Source: Betaproteobacteria bacterium (GTDB lineage Bacteria; Pseudomonadota; Gammaproteobacteria; Burkholderiales; SHXO01). Taken from it: a stretch of 64,000 nt of DNA. Below, one piece after another: positions 11,217 to 23,749 of the stretch. The position numbers and the translations under genes were made by a program. The stretch is taken from the NCBI GenBank assembly GCA_025356655.1, contig JANXRW010000142.1, forward strand, positions 1 to 64,000, written 5' to 3'. Under the pieces are notes generated by a model. It did no database searches, was not told where the DNA came from, and saw nothing but the letters and a program-made list of their open reading frames with translations. Position 1 is the first letter of the stretch, and each line of letters opens with the position of its first letter.

Positions 11217-11573
11217 CTAGCTTCGGGGCATCATCGCGCCCAACGCACGCGAGCCACCTAGCACGTGCACATGCAAGTGCATGACGTCTTGGCAGCCGAC
11301 GCGTCCGGTATTCACGATCAGGCGGAAGCCGTCGTCGGAGCCCTGCTCCCTTGCTAACCGCGGCGCCAGACACATCATCCTGCCTAGCACACCCTCATGC
11401 CCTGCCTGTACCTGCGCCAGAGTGGGAATATGTTCCTTGGGAATCAGCAGAAAATGGACTTCGGCTTGCGGGCTTATGTCATGGAAAGCTAGGACCTCGT
11501 CGTCCTCGTAGACCTTCCGGCTCGGGATCTCCCCTCGTGCCAACCGACAAAAAATACACGCCACCGCCGTCAT
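11217..11573 (-). CDS. HIT family nucleotide-binding protein (HinT-like)
   Basis: CIFCRLARGEIPSRKVYEDDEVLAFHDI; HLHVHVLGG histidine triad. Confidence 0.95.
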   Translation of the reverse strand: MTAVACIFCRLARGEIPSRKVYEDDEVLAFHDISPQAEVHFLLIPKEHIPTLAQVQAGHEGVLGRMMCLAPRLAREQGSDDGFRLIVNTGRVGCQDVMHLHVHVLGGSRALGAMMPRS

Positions 11574-11628
11574 CCTTATCGCCTCTCCCCGGCTCGCAGG
11601 TGGCCCGTGCCAAGCAATCCGTCCCCGC

Positions 11629-11970
11629 TCACGAGGGTGGACGCATGGCCTTTTCCTGGAGCCCCGACAGTCCTTCGCGCCGTTCCAGCTCTCCCAACAC
11701 GTCCGCCGCAGACAGTCCGTAATGGCTGAGCATGACCAGACAGTGAAACCAGAGGTCCGCTGTTTCCCGGACTATCGGCAGTTTATCACCGTCCTTAGCG
11801 GCGAGTAGCGTTTCGGCCGCCTCCTCGCCGATCTTCTTCAGGATGGCGTCCTCGCCCTTGGCGAAGAGCTTCGCCACGTAGGACGAGGCGGGGTCCGCCC
11901 CCTTGCGGGCCTCGATGGCCGCCCCCAGGCGAACCAGGATGTCCGGCACGGCCGCCTCAGTTGCTGCCAT
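11629..11970 (-). CDS. hisE: Phosphoribosyl-ATP pyrophosphatase
   Basis: [33 protein letters not shown]. Confidence 0.95.
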   Translation of the reverse strand: MAATEAAVPDILVRLGAAIEARKGADPASSYVAKLFAKGEDAILKKIGEEAAETLLAAKDGDKLPIVRETADLWFHCLVMLSHYGLSAADVLGELERREGLSGLQEKAMRPPS

Positions 11971-12349
11971 ACACCGTTGACGGATCCTTCAAGACCGGGT
12001 CCGTCACCTCCCAATGATCCTGGTCCAGGCGCCTGTAAAAGCAGCGGGCCCGGCCGGTGTGGCAGGCGACGCCTTCGACCTGTTCGACAACCAGCAGCAA
12101 GGCATCGCCGTCGCAGTCAAGGCGGAGTTCCCGAACCTTCTGCACGTGGCCCGACTCCTCTCCCTTGCGCCACAGCTTACGCCGGGAACGTGACCAGTAA
12201 TGGGCTTCACCCGTGGATACCGTGCGCTCGAGCGCCTCGCGGCTCATCCATGCCAGCATCAGTACCTCGCCCGACGCCCCGTCCTGAGCGATAGCCGGCA
12301 CGAGACCGTCATCAGACCAGCGCAGTTCCTTAATCCAGTCCGGGGTCAC
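11957..12349 (-). CDS. hisI: Phosphoribosyl-AMP cyclohydrolase
   Basis: [43 protein letters not shown]. Confidence 0.97.
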   Translation of the reverse strand: MTPDWIKELRWSDDGLVPAIAQDGASGEVLMLAWMSREALERTVSTGEAHYWSRSRRKLWRKGEESGHVQKVRELRLDCDGDALLLVVEQVEGVACHTGRARCFYRRLDQDHWEVTDPVLKDPSTVYGSN

Positions 12350-13110
12350 CGTCTCACCTCGATTCCGCGGATCGCCATGTGGTCCTTGGCTTCCCGAACG
12401 GTTGATTCAGCATAATGAAAGATCGACGCCGCGAGCACCGCATCCGCGTGGCCCTCCAAGACCCCTGCACTCAGGTGCTCCAGGCAGCCCACGCCGCCGC
12501 TGGCGATGATAGGTATCTCGAGCGTATCGGCAAATGCTCGCGTGAGGGCCAAGTCAAACCCATTGCGCGTCCCGTCTCGATCCATGCTGGTGAGCAAAAT
12601 CTCGCCGGCGCCCAAGGCCTGTGCCCGGACGCCCCATTCCAATGCATCCAGCCCGGTGGCGCGTCGGCCACCATGAGTATAAACCTCCCAACGCGCTTCC
12701 CCTGCGACCTGCTTGGCGTCGATGGCGACTACAATGCATTGCGAGCCCACCTTTTCCGACGCGTCGGCCACGACCTCCGGGTTCTGCACGGCAGCGGAGT
12801 TAATGCTAACTTTATCTGCACCCGCGTTGAGCAAGCGCCGGACATCCGCTACCGAGCGCACGCCGCCGCCCACGGTGAGCGGGATGAAGACTTGGCTCGC
12901 CACCGACTCGATCATCGTGAGGATGAGGTCGCGGTTGTCGGACGTCGCGGTTATGTCCAGGAAGCATAGTTCATCGGCCCCTTGTTCATCGTAGCGCCGG
13001 GCCACCTCGACGGGGTCACCCGCGTCGCGCAGGCCAACGAAATTGATTCCCTTGACGACCCTTCCGCCGCTCACATCCAGGCAGGGGATCACTCGCTTGG
13101 CAAGACCCAT
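12346..13110 (-). CDS. hisF: Imidazole glycerol phosphate synthase subunit HisF
   Basis: [36 protein letters not shown]. Confidence 0.98.
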   Translation of the reverse strand: MGLAKRVIPCLDVSGGRVVKGINFVGLRDAGDPVEVARRYDEQGADELCFLDITATSDNRDLILTMIESVASQVFIPLTVGGGVRSVADVRRLLNAGADKVSINSAAVQNPEVVADASEKVGSQCIVVAIDAKQVAGEARWEVYTHGGRRATGLDALEWGVRAQALGAGEILLTSMDRDGTRNGFDLALTRAFADTLEIPIIASGGVGCLEHLSAGVLEGHADAVLAASIFHYAESTVREAKDHMAIRGIEVRR

Positions 13111-13158
13111 GGTGTTAAACCTGCAGATTTAAGGGGCAGGCGCCAGTGTGCGCCGGCC

Positions 13159-13917
13159 TCAAGCTTCAAGTGCGGGGGGTGGCGACAACTCGTCGGCGAG
13201 GCGCTGGGCGGCCGCAAAATCCATGGTGCCCTGGTAAATCGCGCGCCCGGTGATGGCCCCCATGATCCCCTCGCCCTGCACGGCGCATAGGGCCCGGACG
13301 TCGTCCAGGGTGCCCACGCCCCCGCTCGCGATGACCGGCACCGTGAGTGCCTTCGCCAGTTCCACAGTGGCCTCCGTATTCACGCCCGTGAGCATGCCGT
13401 CACGGCCGATGTCCGTGTAGATGATGGCCTCCACGCCGTAGTCCTGGAACTTTTTGGCGAGGTCAATGACATCATGACCGGTCATCTTCGACCAGCCTTC
13501 CACGGCGACCTTGCCGTCTCGAGCATCCAAGGCCACGAGGACGTGGCCAGGGAACGCGTAACAGGCGTCGTGGAGGAACCCAGGCGTCTTCACCGCGGCC
13601 GTGCCGATGATGACATAGCTGACGCCGTCATCCAGATAGCGCTCGATGGTATCGAGGTCACGTATGCCACCGCCGAGTTGCACTGGAATGCTATCGCCAA
13701 CGGCCTTGATCACCGCCTTGATAGCCTCCTCGTTGCGGGGCTTGCCGGCGAAGGCGCCGTCGAGGTCAACGAGGTGCAAGCGGCGCGCACCGCTCTCGAC
13801 CCATAGCCGGGCCATGGCCGCAGGGTCATCGGAAAACACGGTGGCCCCCTCCATTTCACCCTGCTTGAGTCGCACACAGTGCCCATCCTTGAGGTCAATG
13901 GCGGGAATGATCAGCAT
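13159..13917 (-). CDS. hisA: Phosphoribosylformimino-5-aminoimidazole carboxamide ribotide isomerase
   Basis: [37 protein letters not shown]. Confidence 0.98.
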   Translation of the reverse strand: MLIIPAIDLKDGHCVRLKQGEMEGATVFSDDPAAMARLWVESGARRLHLVDLDGAFAGKPRNEEAIKAVIKAVGDSIPVQLGGGIRDLDTIERYLDDGVSYVIIGTAAVKTPGFLHDACYAFPGHVLVALDARDGKVAVEGWSKMTGHDVIDLAKKFQDYGVEAIIYTDIGRDGMLTGVNTEATVELAKALTVPVIASGGVGTLDDVRALCAVQGEGIMGAITGRAIYQGTMDFAAAQRLADELSPPPALEA

Positions 13918-14006
13918 AGAAGTTCACCAGCGAAGGACAGCGTCAGGTGGAGATGCGCGGAAGCCCAGCGGGTCCGACGCGAGGTTGTAACCCAGGAAAT
14001 CATACA

Positions 14007-14663
14007 TCAAGTCCCCGGCCGCGAAGGCTGAAGCAAGCCGTCCCATGCAAGGAAATTGGCCAGAAGGCGCAAACCGGCCGCCTGACTCTTTTCAGGATGG
14101 AACTGAACGGCGAACACGTTATCCCGAGCCACCGCGCAGACGAAGGGCTCGGGGTACCGGGTCCGGGCGGCGACGATCCCCGGTTCCAGCGGAACCGGGT
14201 AGTAGCTATGGACAAAATAGAATCGCTCGCCGGCAGAGATGCCCACCCACAGCGGGTGCGGCTGTGTGGGGTTCACCTCATTCCAACCCATATGCGGAAC
14301 CTTGAGGCGTTCCTGGTCGGCCACGGGATGCGGGAACCGCACCACCTCGCCCCGAAACAGCCCAAGCCCTGGCACGTTACCCTCGTGGCTTACCTCGAAA
14401 AGCATCTGGAGGCCGATGCAGATTCCGAGGAAAGGCTTGCTGGCTGCCGCATCCAGCACCGCTTGACGCAAGCCCCGAGCATCGAGTTCGCGCATACAAT
14501 CGGGCATGGCGCCCTGGCCGGGGAATACGACGTGACGCGCGGCGCGGACTTCTGCCGGATCGCTGGTGACCAGGATCTGACAATCCGGTGCGACGTGCTG
14601 CAAGGCCTTCTGCACCGAGCGTAGGTTGCCCATGCCGTAGTCGATGATTGCCAAGTCGCTCAT
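14007..14663 (-). CDS. hisH: Imidazole glycerol phosphate synthase subunit HisH
   Basis: IDYGMGNLRSVQKAL; PFLGICIGLQMLF glutaminase nucleophile. Confidence 0.98.
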   Translation of the reverse strand: MSDLAIIDYGMGNLRSVQKALQHVAPDCQILVTSDPAEVRAARHVVFPGQGAMPDCMRELDARGLRQAVLDAAASKPFLGICIGLQMLFEVSHEGNVPGLGLFRGEVVRFPHPVADQERLKVPHMGWNEVNPTQPHPLWVGISAGERFYFVHSYYPVPLEPGIVAARTRYPEPFVCAVARDNVFAVQFHPEKSQAAGLRLLANFLAWDGLLQPSRPGT

Positions 14664-14683
14664 AAATTCACCCGGTGGCGCGC

Positions 14684-15277
14684 CTAGAGGCTGCCCTTGG
14701 TGGAAGGAACGATGCCCTGCATGCGCGCGTCGGGTTCGACAGCCTGGCGAAGCGCACGGCCGAAGGCCTTGAAAACGGTCTCCGCTTGATGGTGGGCGTT
14801 TCGCCCCTTAAGATTATCCACATGCAGAGTGAGTAGCGCGTGGTTGGCGAACCCCTGGAAGAATTCCCGCAACAGATCCACGTCGAAGGCCCCGATCAAG
14901 GGGCGGACATACTCCACCTCGTAGAACAATCCCGGTCGACCAGACAGGTCCACTGCCACCCGGGACAGCGCCTCGTCCAGTGGTACGTAGGCGTGCCCGT
15001 AACGGCGCAACCCCGCCTTGTCGCCCAGGGCTTTTGCGAACACTTGGCCTAGCGTGATACCCACATCTTCCACCGTGTGGTGAGCATCGATGTGCAGATC
15101 GCCCTTGGCCGTGACTTCCAGGTCCATCATCCCGTGACGTGCGAGTTGGTCCAGCATGTGATCGAAGAAACCCACGCCGGTCGCGATGGTGGAACGGCCG
15201 ACGCCATCCAGATCCAGCTTGATCGTGATCTGGGTTTCCAACGTTTGACGCAATCCTTGTGCCTGACGTGCGGACAT
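14684..15277 (-). CDS. hisB: Imidazoleglycerol-phosphate dehydratase
   Basis: [49 protein letters not shown]. Confidence 0.98.
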   Translation of the reverse strand: MSARQAQGLRQTLETQITIKLDLDGVGRSTIATGVGFFDHMLDQLARHGMMDLEVTAKGDLHIDAHHTVEDVGITLGQVFAKALGDKAGLRRYGHAYVPLDEALSRVAVDLSGRPGLFYEVEYVRPLIGAFDVDLLREFFQGFANHALLTLHVDNLKGRNAHHQAETVFKAFGRALRQAVEPDARMQGIVPSTKGSL

Positions 15278-15380
15278 GGGGGAACCTGTGAGGGGAAAAG
15301 TTTAGGGCAACCGGGCCTGAGGGCTGGGCGTCGCGCCCGCCGAATCGCGCGCGCACGAGCCGACGCGCTGAGCGTGACGA

Positions 15381-16682
15381 CTAATCATGGACACGGTACT
15401 GGGCCGACTGCGCATGGGCATCGAGCCCCTCTCCGCGCGCAAGCTCCGCCGCTATGGGCCCGAGCGCGCGGGCGCCGGCCTTCGACATCTGAATCAGACT
15501 GGTGCGCTTCTGAAAATCGTACACGCCCAGCGGCGAGGAAAAGCGTGCAGTTCGCGCGGTAGGCAGCACGTGGTTCGGCCCAGCGCAATAGTCCCCCAGG
15601 GCCTCCGAGGAGTAGTGTCCGAGGAAGATGGCGCCCGCATGGCGGATTCGGGGCAGCAGGGACTCCGGGTCCGTCACCGAGAGTTCTAGATGCTCGGGTG
15701 CGATCTGGTTGGCGATCTCGCAGGCTTCGTCAAGATCGCGCACCTGAATCAGTGCGCCGCGCGCTTCCAGGGACGCCCTGATCACCTCCCGGCGGGGCAT
15801 GTTGGGCAGTTGCCGGGCAATGCTCTGCTCGACCCGGTCGATGGTCGCAGCGTCGGGGCACAGCAATAGGGCCTGCGCCATCTCGTCGTGCTCGGCCTGG
15901 GAGAACAGATCCATCGCCACCCAGTCCGGGTTAGCACTGGCGTCGCACAGGACGAGGATCTCCGAGGGGCCCGCCACCATGTCGATGCCTACGCGCCCGA
16001 AAACCCGCCGCTTGGCGGCAGCCACATAGGCGTTGCCGGGGCCGACGATCTTGTCCACGGGCGGGATGCTCTCGGTGCCGAAGGCAAGCGCCCCTATTGC
16101 CTGCGCGCCGCCGATGGTGAAAACTCGCTCGATGCCGCACAGCGCAGCCGCGGCTAGCACCAGAGCGTTGCGCTCGCCGTCCGGGGTGGGTACGACCATG
16201 ACCACCTCGCGCACGCCGGCAACCGCAGCGGGCAAGGCGTTCATGAGTACACTGGAGGGGTACGCTGCCTTGCCGCCCGGGACGTAGACACCCACGCGGT
16301 CGAGCGGTGTGACCCTCTGGCCCAAGCGGGTTCCATCGGCCTCCTGGTAGCTCCAGGACTCCGCGGCCTGCCGACGATGGAACTCACCGATACGCGCAGC
16401 CGCCTTCTCCAATGCCTGACGCTGGCTGCCGGGCAAGCTGGCCAGTGCCGCCTCCAGCACCGGACGCTCGAGCGTGAGGTCCGCCATGCTCGACGCGCTC
16501 AAGCGGTCGAACCGCCCGGTATACTCCAGCACCGCTGCGTCGCCGCGGGCGCGGACATCCTCGAGGATCCGCGCCACCACCTGGTCGATCGCTTGGTCCT
16601 GCGAACCCTCGAAGCGCAGCAGCGCCGCCAGTGTTTCCTGAAACGCAGCGCTGCGAGTGTCCAGGCGCCTAGGCAGCGGCAT
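15381..16682 (-). CDS. hisD: Histidinol dehydrogenase
   Basis: [26 protein letters not shown]-terminus [10 protein letters not shown] at 16682 preferred over the ORF-track start. Confidence 0.97.
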   Translation of the reverse strand: MPLPRRLDTRSAAFQETLAALLRFEGSQDQAIDQVVARILEDVRARGDAAVLEYTGRFDRLSASSMADLTLERPVLEAALASLPGSQRQALEKAAARIGEFHRRQAAESWSYQEADGTRLGQRVTPLDRVGVYVPGGKAAYPSSVLMNALPAAVAGVREVVMVVPTPDGERNALVLAAAALCGIERVFTIGGAQAIGALAFGTESIPPVDKIVGPGNAYVAAAKRRVFGRVGIDMVAGPSEILVLCDASANPDWVAMDLFSQAEHDEMAQALLLCPDAATIDRVEQSIARQLPNMPRREVIRASLEARGALIQVRDLDEACEIANQIAPEHLELSVTDPESLLPRIRHAGAIFLGHYSSEALGDYCAGPNHVLPTARTARFSSPLGVYDFQKRTSLIQMSKAGARALGPIAAELARGEGLDAHAQSAQYRVHD

Positions 16683-17334
16683 GTCCCGCCTCCCTCGCGC
16701 TGGCTCCCCCGATGGCGCTGAGCAGGGGTTCAATGAGGGCTCGCTTGAGCTTCAGCGAGGCCTGGTTCACCACCAGTCTCGCGCTCACCTTCATGATCTC
16801 CTCCACCTCCGTGAGATGGTTCGCCCGCAGCGTGTTGCCCGTGCTGACGAGATCGACAATGGCGTCAGCCAAGCCCACCAGGGGTGCAAGTTCCATTGAG
16901 CCGTAGAGCTTGATGAGGTCCACATGGACGCCTTTGGCAGCGAAATGCTCGCGCGCCGTGTTCAGGTACTTGGTCGCCACGCGCAGGCGCCCCCCCCGGC
17001 TAACCGCGCGCAGGTAGTCGAAGTCCTCGCGCACGGCCACCATCATGCGACAGCGGGCGATGCCGAGGTCGAGCGGCTGATAGAGGCCATCGCTGCCCTG
17101 TTCGCGCAAGACGTCAAGCCCGGCAATACCAAGGTCGGCCGCGCCATAGCGAACGTAGGTGGGGACATCCGACGCGCGGACCACGACCAAGTCCACCTCG
17201 GGCCGGCTGGTGGCCAACACCAGCTTGCGCGAGCGTTCCGGGTCTTCGGTTGCGCGAATGCCCGCGGCCTCCAGTAACGGCGCCGTTTCCGTGAAGATGC
17301 GGCCCTTCGAGAGGGCGATGGTGATGCGGCTCAC
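16669..17334 (-). CDS. hisG: ATP phosphoribosyltransferase (short, HisZ-dependent type by length)
   Basis: [36 protein letters not shown]; 221 aa. Confidence 0.96.
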   Translation of the reverse strand: MSRITIALSKGRIFTETAPLLEAAGIRATEDPERSRKLVLATSRPEVDLVVVRASDVPTYVRYGAADLGIAGLDVLREQGSDGLYQPLDLGIARCRMMVAVREDFDYLRAVSRGGRLRVATKYLNTAREHFAAKGVHVDLIKLYGSMELAPLVGLADAIVDLVSTGNTLRANHLTEVEEIMKVSARLVVNQASLKLKRALIEPLLSAIGGASAREAGHAAA

Positions 17335-17395
17335 TGCCTCACTGCCTTACACGGGGAAACCGCCGATTGTAGCGCAGCCGCCGCCCGCGGGCGCG

Positions 17396-18973
<1,578 letters not shown>

Positions 18974-19729
18974 TCAGCCGCGCAACTTGTATCCGGATTG
19001 GAACAGGCGCAGCGTCACCGTCGTGAGCACTAGCGTAGCCGTGCCCACCACGGCGAAGGCGAGCCCTGGCGGGACGTCGCTGGCGCCGAAGAAGCCGTAG
19101 CGGAAACCGTCAATTAGATAGAAGAATGGGTTTAGGTGAGACACCTGCTGCCAAAAGGGCGGCAGCGAATGGATGGAGTAAAAGACGCCGGCCAGGAAGG
19201 TTAGCGGGACGATCAGAAAGTTCTGGAACGCGGCGAGTTGGTCGAACTTGTCCGCCCAGATTCCAGCCAACACGCCGAGGCTCGCCAACAGCACGCCGCC
19301 GAGGACGGCAAAAAGCAGGATCCAGCCCGGGTTGGCGACCGGCAAGGTGGTGAACACGGGTGCCGTCGCGAGCACGCCGGCCCCCACCACGAGCCCGCGC
19401 ACCAGGGCCGCCAAGACGTAAGCGAGGTAGGTCTGCAGCGGCGAGAGTGGTGTGAGCAGAACAAACACGAGGTTACCGGTGATCTTCGACTGGATAAGGC
19501 TCGACGAACTGTTGGCGAACGCATTCTGCAACAGAGACATCATGGCCAAGCCCGGCAAAAGGAACGCCGTGTAGGAGACCCCGGGGTAGACCTGCAATTT
19601 TGACTCTAGCACGTGCGAGAAAATCAGCAGGTAGAGCAGCGCGGTGAGCACGGGGGCAGCGACGGTCTGAAAGCTCACCTTCCAGAAGCGCAGCAGTTCC
19701 TTCTGCAGTAGCGTCAAAAAGCCGTTCAT
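18974..19729 (-). CDS. ABC-2 type transporter permease
   Basis: Six hydrophobic segments, ABC2_membrane-like; pairs with the ATPase at 19729-20628. Confidence 0.9.
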   Translation of the reverse strand: MNGFLTLLQKELLRFWKVSFQTVAAPVLTALLYLLIFSHVLESKLQVYPGVSYTAFLLPGLAMMSLLQNAFANSSSSLIQSKITGNLVFVLLTPLSPLQTYLAYVLAALVRGLVVGAGVLATAPVFTTLPVANPGWILLFAVLGGVLLASLGVLAGIWADKFDQLAAFQNFLIVPLTFLAGVFYSIHSLPPFWQQVSHLNPFFYLIDGFRYGFFGASDVPPGLAFAVVGTATLVLTTVTLRLFQSGYKLRG

Positions 19730-20628
19730 CAGTGGCTGCTCATGATGCTCACGAATGCCTCCTCGAGATCTGCCTGCAGCACCTCGATCTCTTCGACTCG
19801 CGCCCCGTTCTCACGCAGGCGGGCAAGCAAGGGCTCGAGGTCGGCGCAGGTAGGCAGCGTCAGGATCACTCGCCCGCCGGGGGCCACTGAACTACCTTCG
19901 GGTAGGCACTGGGGAGAATAGCCGGGCGCAAGGCGTAGCCGCAGGCGCAACCCGGGTATCCCGCCGAGCAAGTTGCGCGTGGAGTCGAGCGCCACCACCC
20001 GTCCTTGCTTGAGCATGGCGATGCGCCCGCATAGGCTCTCCGCTTCCTCCAAATAGTGGGTGGTGAGCACGATGGTGTGGCCGGCGCGATTGAGCTCCGA
20101 GACGAAGGACCACAGGCCCTGGCGCAGTTCCACGTCAACGCCGGCGGTGGGCTCATCCAGAATGATCACCGGCGGCTTGTGCACCAGCGCCTGGGCCACC
20201 AGCACACGGCGCTTCATGCCGCCAGAGAGCGACCGCATATTCGCATCCGCTTTGTCGGTGAGTTCGAGGCGATCGATGATTGAGTCGATCCAGACATCGT
20301 TTCGGCGCAGCCCAAAGTAGCCGGACTGAATACGCAGCGTTTCGCGCACGGAGAAAAAGGGATCGAAGACGAGTTCCTGGGGAACAACGCCCAGACTGCG
20401 ACGCGCGCTCTGGTAGGCCCCCACCACGTCGTGCCCCATGACCTTGAGCGACCCCTGGTCGAGCCGGGTCAGGCCGGCCAGCGCACTGATGAGCGTTGTC
20501 TTTCCAGCGCCATTGGGACCGAGCAACCCGAAGAACTCGCCCTCGGCAATTTCCAGGGAAACGTCCGAGAGCGCGCGCACGCTGCCGAAGCGCTTGTGCG
20601 CACCTCGAACCTCAATTGCGGGTGGCAT
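19729..20628 (-). CDS. ABC transporter ATP-binding protein
   Basis: [38 protein letters not shown]; start MPPAIEVRGAHKRFG. Confidence 0.95.
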   Translation of the reverse strand: MPPAIEVRGAHKRFGSVRALSDVSLEIAEGEFFGLLGPNGAGKTTLISALAGLTRLDQGSLKVMGHDVVGAYQSARRSLGVVPQELVFDPFFSVRETLRIQSGYFGLRRNDVWIDSIIDRLELTDKADANMRSLSGGMKRRVLVAQALVHKPPVIILDEPTAGVDVELRQGLWSFVSELNRAGHTIVLTTHYLEEAESLCGRIAMLKQGRVVALDSTRNLLGGIPGLRLRLRLAPGYSPQCLPEGSSVAPGGRVILTLPTCADLEPLLARLRENGARVEEIEVLQADLEEAFVSIMSSH

Positions 20629-20653
20629 GGGAATCGATCCAGAAATGGGGAAC

Positions 20654-20941
20654 TTAGGCCTCGCGGACGAGATCGCCCAGCCCGTAGAGGCCCACGAGCT
20701 TGCGTAGCCCCTCGGGAATGCCACGCAGGACCAAGCTACCCCCGGCGCGCGCCGCCTGACGTTGCCATTCCAGCAGCAGGCTGAGCGCGGCGGAGTCCGC
20801 GGTCTCCACCGCCGAGAGGTCCACCTCGACAGCCTCAGCAGCGGCACCCATTAGCAAATTACCCTGGGCGAGCAGCGTGCTCACCGAGGCAAAGGTCACG
20901 GCGCCTTGTAGGCGAACTCCGCGCTCGGTCCTCTCCAGCAT
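20654..20941 (-). CDS. mlaB: STAS domain protein, MlaB-like
   Basis: VDLSAVETADSAALSLLLEW STAS core; within mla operon. Confidence 0.85.
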   Translation of the reverse strand: MLERTERGVRLQGAVTFASVSTLLAQGNLLMGAAAEAVEVDLSAVETADSAALSLLLEWQRQAARAGGSLVLRGIPEGLRKLVGLYGLGDLVREA

Positions 20942-21600
20942 CAGTTCGCCTTGGCAGGGCTGCTGGCCCCGGATTTAGCGCTCAGCGAGTGAACGAGCCC
21001 ATCGATACCGCCGCGGCCGATCTCGTCGTTGAAGCTGCTGCGATAGGTCGTCACGAGGCTAACGCCATTGACCACAACGTCGTAAACCTTCCAACTCGGC
21101 GTGGCCTGGTACATGCTGTAGTCCACGGCAATCGGCTCGGAACTGCCGGGTAGCCGGATCAGCGTGCGCACAAGCACGTCATCTTCCCCCGGTTTCATCT
21201 TCAGTGGCTTCACCTCCACCGAAACGTCCTTGTAGGTGCTGTAGGCCGCCGTATAGGAAGTGAGCAACAACTCGCGGAAAGAGTGCACCAGGGCCTGCCG
21301 CTGCTCAGCGCTTGCCTGCCGCCAATTTTTCCCCAGCGCGAGCTTCGTCATGCGATCGAAGTCGAAGTAGGGCAGCAGCCGCTGTTCCACGAGCGCGACC
21401 AACTTCGACTGGGCGGCGCCGCGCTCGCGATCTTGTTTGGCGAGCTTCAGGACGTCGTCCGCGACACTTCGCACGAGTTGGTCCGGGGTGTCCTCGGCAA
21501 ACGCCGCAAGGGGCGTGACGGCCATGCCCAGGAAGCCCAGCAGCAGGCCTGCGGCAACACGTTGCCAAGCGCGGCGGGTCGAGTACTGCAGATATTTCAT
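20941..21600 (-). CDS. mlaC: Phospholipid-binding protein MlaC
   Basis: Signal peptide; LLPYFDFDRMTKLALGKNWRQASAEQRQALVHSFRELL. Confidence 0.95.
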   Translation of the reverse strand: MKYLQYSTRRAWQRVAAGLLLGFLGMAVTPLAAFAEDTPDQLVRSVADDVLKLAKQDRERGAAQSKLVALVEQRLLPYFDFDRMTKLALGKNWRQASAEQRQALVHSFRELLLTSYTAAYSTYKDVSVEVKPLKMKPGEDDVLVRTLIRLPGSSEPIAVDYSMYQATPSWKVYDVVVNGVSLVTTYRSSFNDEIGRGGIDGLVHSLSAKSGASSPAKAN

Positions 21601-21643
21601 CGGATTTTCGCTCCATTATTTAGTGGATACGGACCGCCAGCGT

Positions 21644-22144
21644 CTATTTTCCCGCAGGGGGCTTGCCCCCATTGCTGGCCTCGGAAGCCTTGTTACCCAT
21701 GAAGGCCTGGACGAGTTGGCCAATGAGCTTTTCCAGGACGATCGCCGACTGGGTGATCTTGAGCCGGCCACCGTCTTTGATCAATTCGGTGTCACCGCCT
21801 CCCTCCAAGCCGACGTACTGTTCACCGAGCAAACCCGCGGTCAGGATCGCCGCCGTCGTATCGGTGGGAAACCGATAGCTCTTACTCACGCGCAGGCTGA
21901 CCCGGGCGAGAAACTTGTCGTTGTCGAACTGAATCTCCTCAACCCGTCCGACGACCACGCCGGCACTCTTCACCGGAGCGCGTACCTTCAGGCCGCCGAT
22001 ATTCTCAAATTCGGCGATCACATGATACGCCTCGGAGGTGCTGACGTTGCTGGCGTTGCCCACCTTGAGTGCCAGCACGAGGATCGCGGCCAGACCCGCC
22101 GTCACGAACACTCCCACCCACAGGTCTATGGTCGTGCGTTTCAT
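21644..22144 (-). CDS. mlaD: Outer membrane lipid asymmetry protein MlaD (MCE domain)
   Basis: TIDLWVGVFVTAGLAAILVLALKVG; MCE fold residues. Confidence 0.95.
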   Translation of the reverse strand: MKRTTIDLWVGVFVTAGLAAILVLALKVGNASNVSTSEAYHVIAEFENIGGLKVRAPVKSAGVVVGRVEEIQFDNDKFLARVSLRVSKSYRFPTDTTAAILTAGLLGEQYVGLEGGGDTELIKDGGRLKITQSAIVLEKLIGQLVQAFMGNKASEASNGGKPPAGK

Positions 22145-22145
22145 C

Positions 22146-22940
22146 TCAGACTCCCGAAAACATGAAGGAGGTCAACACGAAATCCAGGGCGAGCACGCTC
22201 AGCGCCGAGGTCACCACGGTGCGCGTTACCGCGTAGGACACACCCTCCGCCGTGGGCGGGGCGTCGTAGCCCTCGAACAACGCGATGAGGGTAATAGCCA
22301 CCCCGAAAACCGCACTCTTTATCAGGCCATTGCCGATGTCTTCCCGAAGGTCCACGTTGGCCTGCATTTGCGACCAGAACGCCCCCGAGTCGACGCCGAT
22401 GAGCACCACACCGATTAAATAGCCGCCAAAGACACCCATCGCAGAAAAAATTGCCGCCAGCAAGGGCATGGAAAAGGCCCCGCCCCAGAACACGGGGCTC
22501 AACACCCGGGCAAAGGGGTCTACGGCCATCATCTCCATAGCCGAGAGTTGCTCCGTCGACTTCATGATGCCGACGCGCGCCGTAATCGCGGAACCCGCGC
22601 GGCTCGCGAAGAGAAGCGCGGCGACCACCGGGCCGAGTTCACGCACCAGCGCTAGTGCCACCAAGGTTCCCAGCGCCTCGGCGGAACCGTAGCGTTTGAG
22701 CGTTTCATAGCCCTGCAGCCCGAGCACGAGTCCGACGAAGAGTCCGGAAACGACGATGATGATCAAGGACAGCGTGCCGGCGAAGTAAATCTGATCCAGC
22801 GTGAGCTGAAAGCGACGGAAACTCGGTCCCGAGCGCGAAATCACCAGCCAGGAGAACCGGCTCGCCACACCAAGCTTCCAGATGCCGGAGACGACCCGGG
22901 CACCGATCAGACGCAGGCCGTGCAGTAGGGCGGCGATCAC
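22146..22940 (-). CDS. mlaE: Lipid asymmetry ABC permease MlaE
   Basis: ELGPVVAALLFASRAGSAITARVGIMKSTEQLSAMEMMAVDP. Confidence 0.96.
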   Translation of the reverse strand: MIAALLHGLRLIGARVVSGIWKLGVASRFSWLVISRSGPSFRRFQLTLDQIYFAGTLSLIIIVVSGLFVGLVLGLQGYETLKRYGSAEALGTLVALALVRELGPVVAALLFASRAGSAITARVGIMKSTEQLSAMEMMAVDPFARVLSPVFWGGAFSMPLLAAIFSAMGVFGGYLIGVVLIGVDSGAFWSQMQANVDLREDIGNGLIKSAVFGVAITLIALFEGYDAPPTAEGVSYAVTRTVVTSALSVLALDFVLTSFMFSGV

Positions 22941-23749
22941 GCGCGGCCTCCCAACCCGACATCGGCGGCGTAGTCGACCGCCGGGAAATGAAAGGGAACG
23001 GGCCCGTCGACTTCGCCGCGCACGAACTGCTGCACGTAGGGGTCCGTCGAGGCACGAATCTCATCCGGCGTGCCCTGGGCGATGATCCGGCCCGCCGACA
23101 GGAGATAGACGAAATCGACGATGCGAAAGGATACCTCGACGTCATGGGTAACCACGATGGAGGTAGCGCCCAGAGCGTCGTTGAGGCTGCGAATCAAGTT
23201 CCCGATGACCCCCACGGAGATGGGATCGAGCCCGGTAAAGGGCTCATCATAGAGGATCAGCATGGGGTCGAGGGCAATGGCCCGAGCCAGAGCCACTCTG
23301 CGCGCCATGCCGCCCGAGAGTTCGGATGGTTGCATTGTGGCCGCGCCGCGCAGGCCGACCGCCTGCAACTTCATGAGCACAAGATCCCGGACCATGGATT
23401 CGGGAAGCTCCGTATGCTCCCGCAGTGGGAAGGCGACGTTGTCAAAAACACTCATGTCTGTAAAAAGCGCGCCGAATTGGAAGAGCATTCCCATACGCCG
23501 TCGCAACGCGAAGAGTTCCCGGTAGGACATCCGCTCGACTTGCGCCCCTTCCACCGTGACGGTGCCGGTCTGTGGGCGCACCTGCCCACCCAGCAGCCGC
23601 AGTATGGTGGTCTTGCCCGATCCGCTGCTGCCCATGATGGCGACCAGCTTGCCCCGGGGCACCACCATGGAGACATCCTGCAAGATCACTCGCGAGTCAT
23701 AGCCGAACCGGACCCCGGAGAGTTTGGCCAGGGGTTCTCCGGTCAGCAT
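22937..23749 (-). CDS. mlaF: Lipid asymmetry ABC ATPase MlaF
   Basis: GSSGSGKTTILRLLGG; LSGGMARRVALARAIALDPMLILYDEPFTGLDP; start MLTGEPLAKLSG. Confidence 0.95.
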   Translation of the reverse strand: MLTGEPLAKLSGVRFGYDSRVILQDVSMVVPRGKLVAIMGSSGSGKTTILRLLGGQVRPQTGTVTVEGAQVERMSYRELFALRRRMGMLFQFGALFTDMSVFDNVAFPLREHTELPESMVRDLVLMKLQAVGLRGAATMQPSELSGGMARRVALARAIALDPMLILYDEPFTGLDPISVGVIGNLIRSLNDALGATSIVVTHDVEVSFRIVDFVYLLSAGRIIAQGTPDEIRASTDPYVQQFVRGEVDGPVPFHFPAVDYAADVGLGGRA

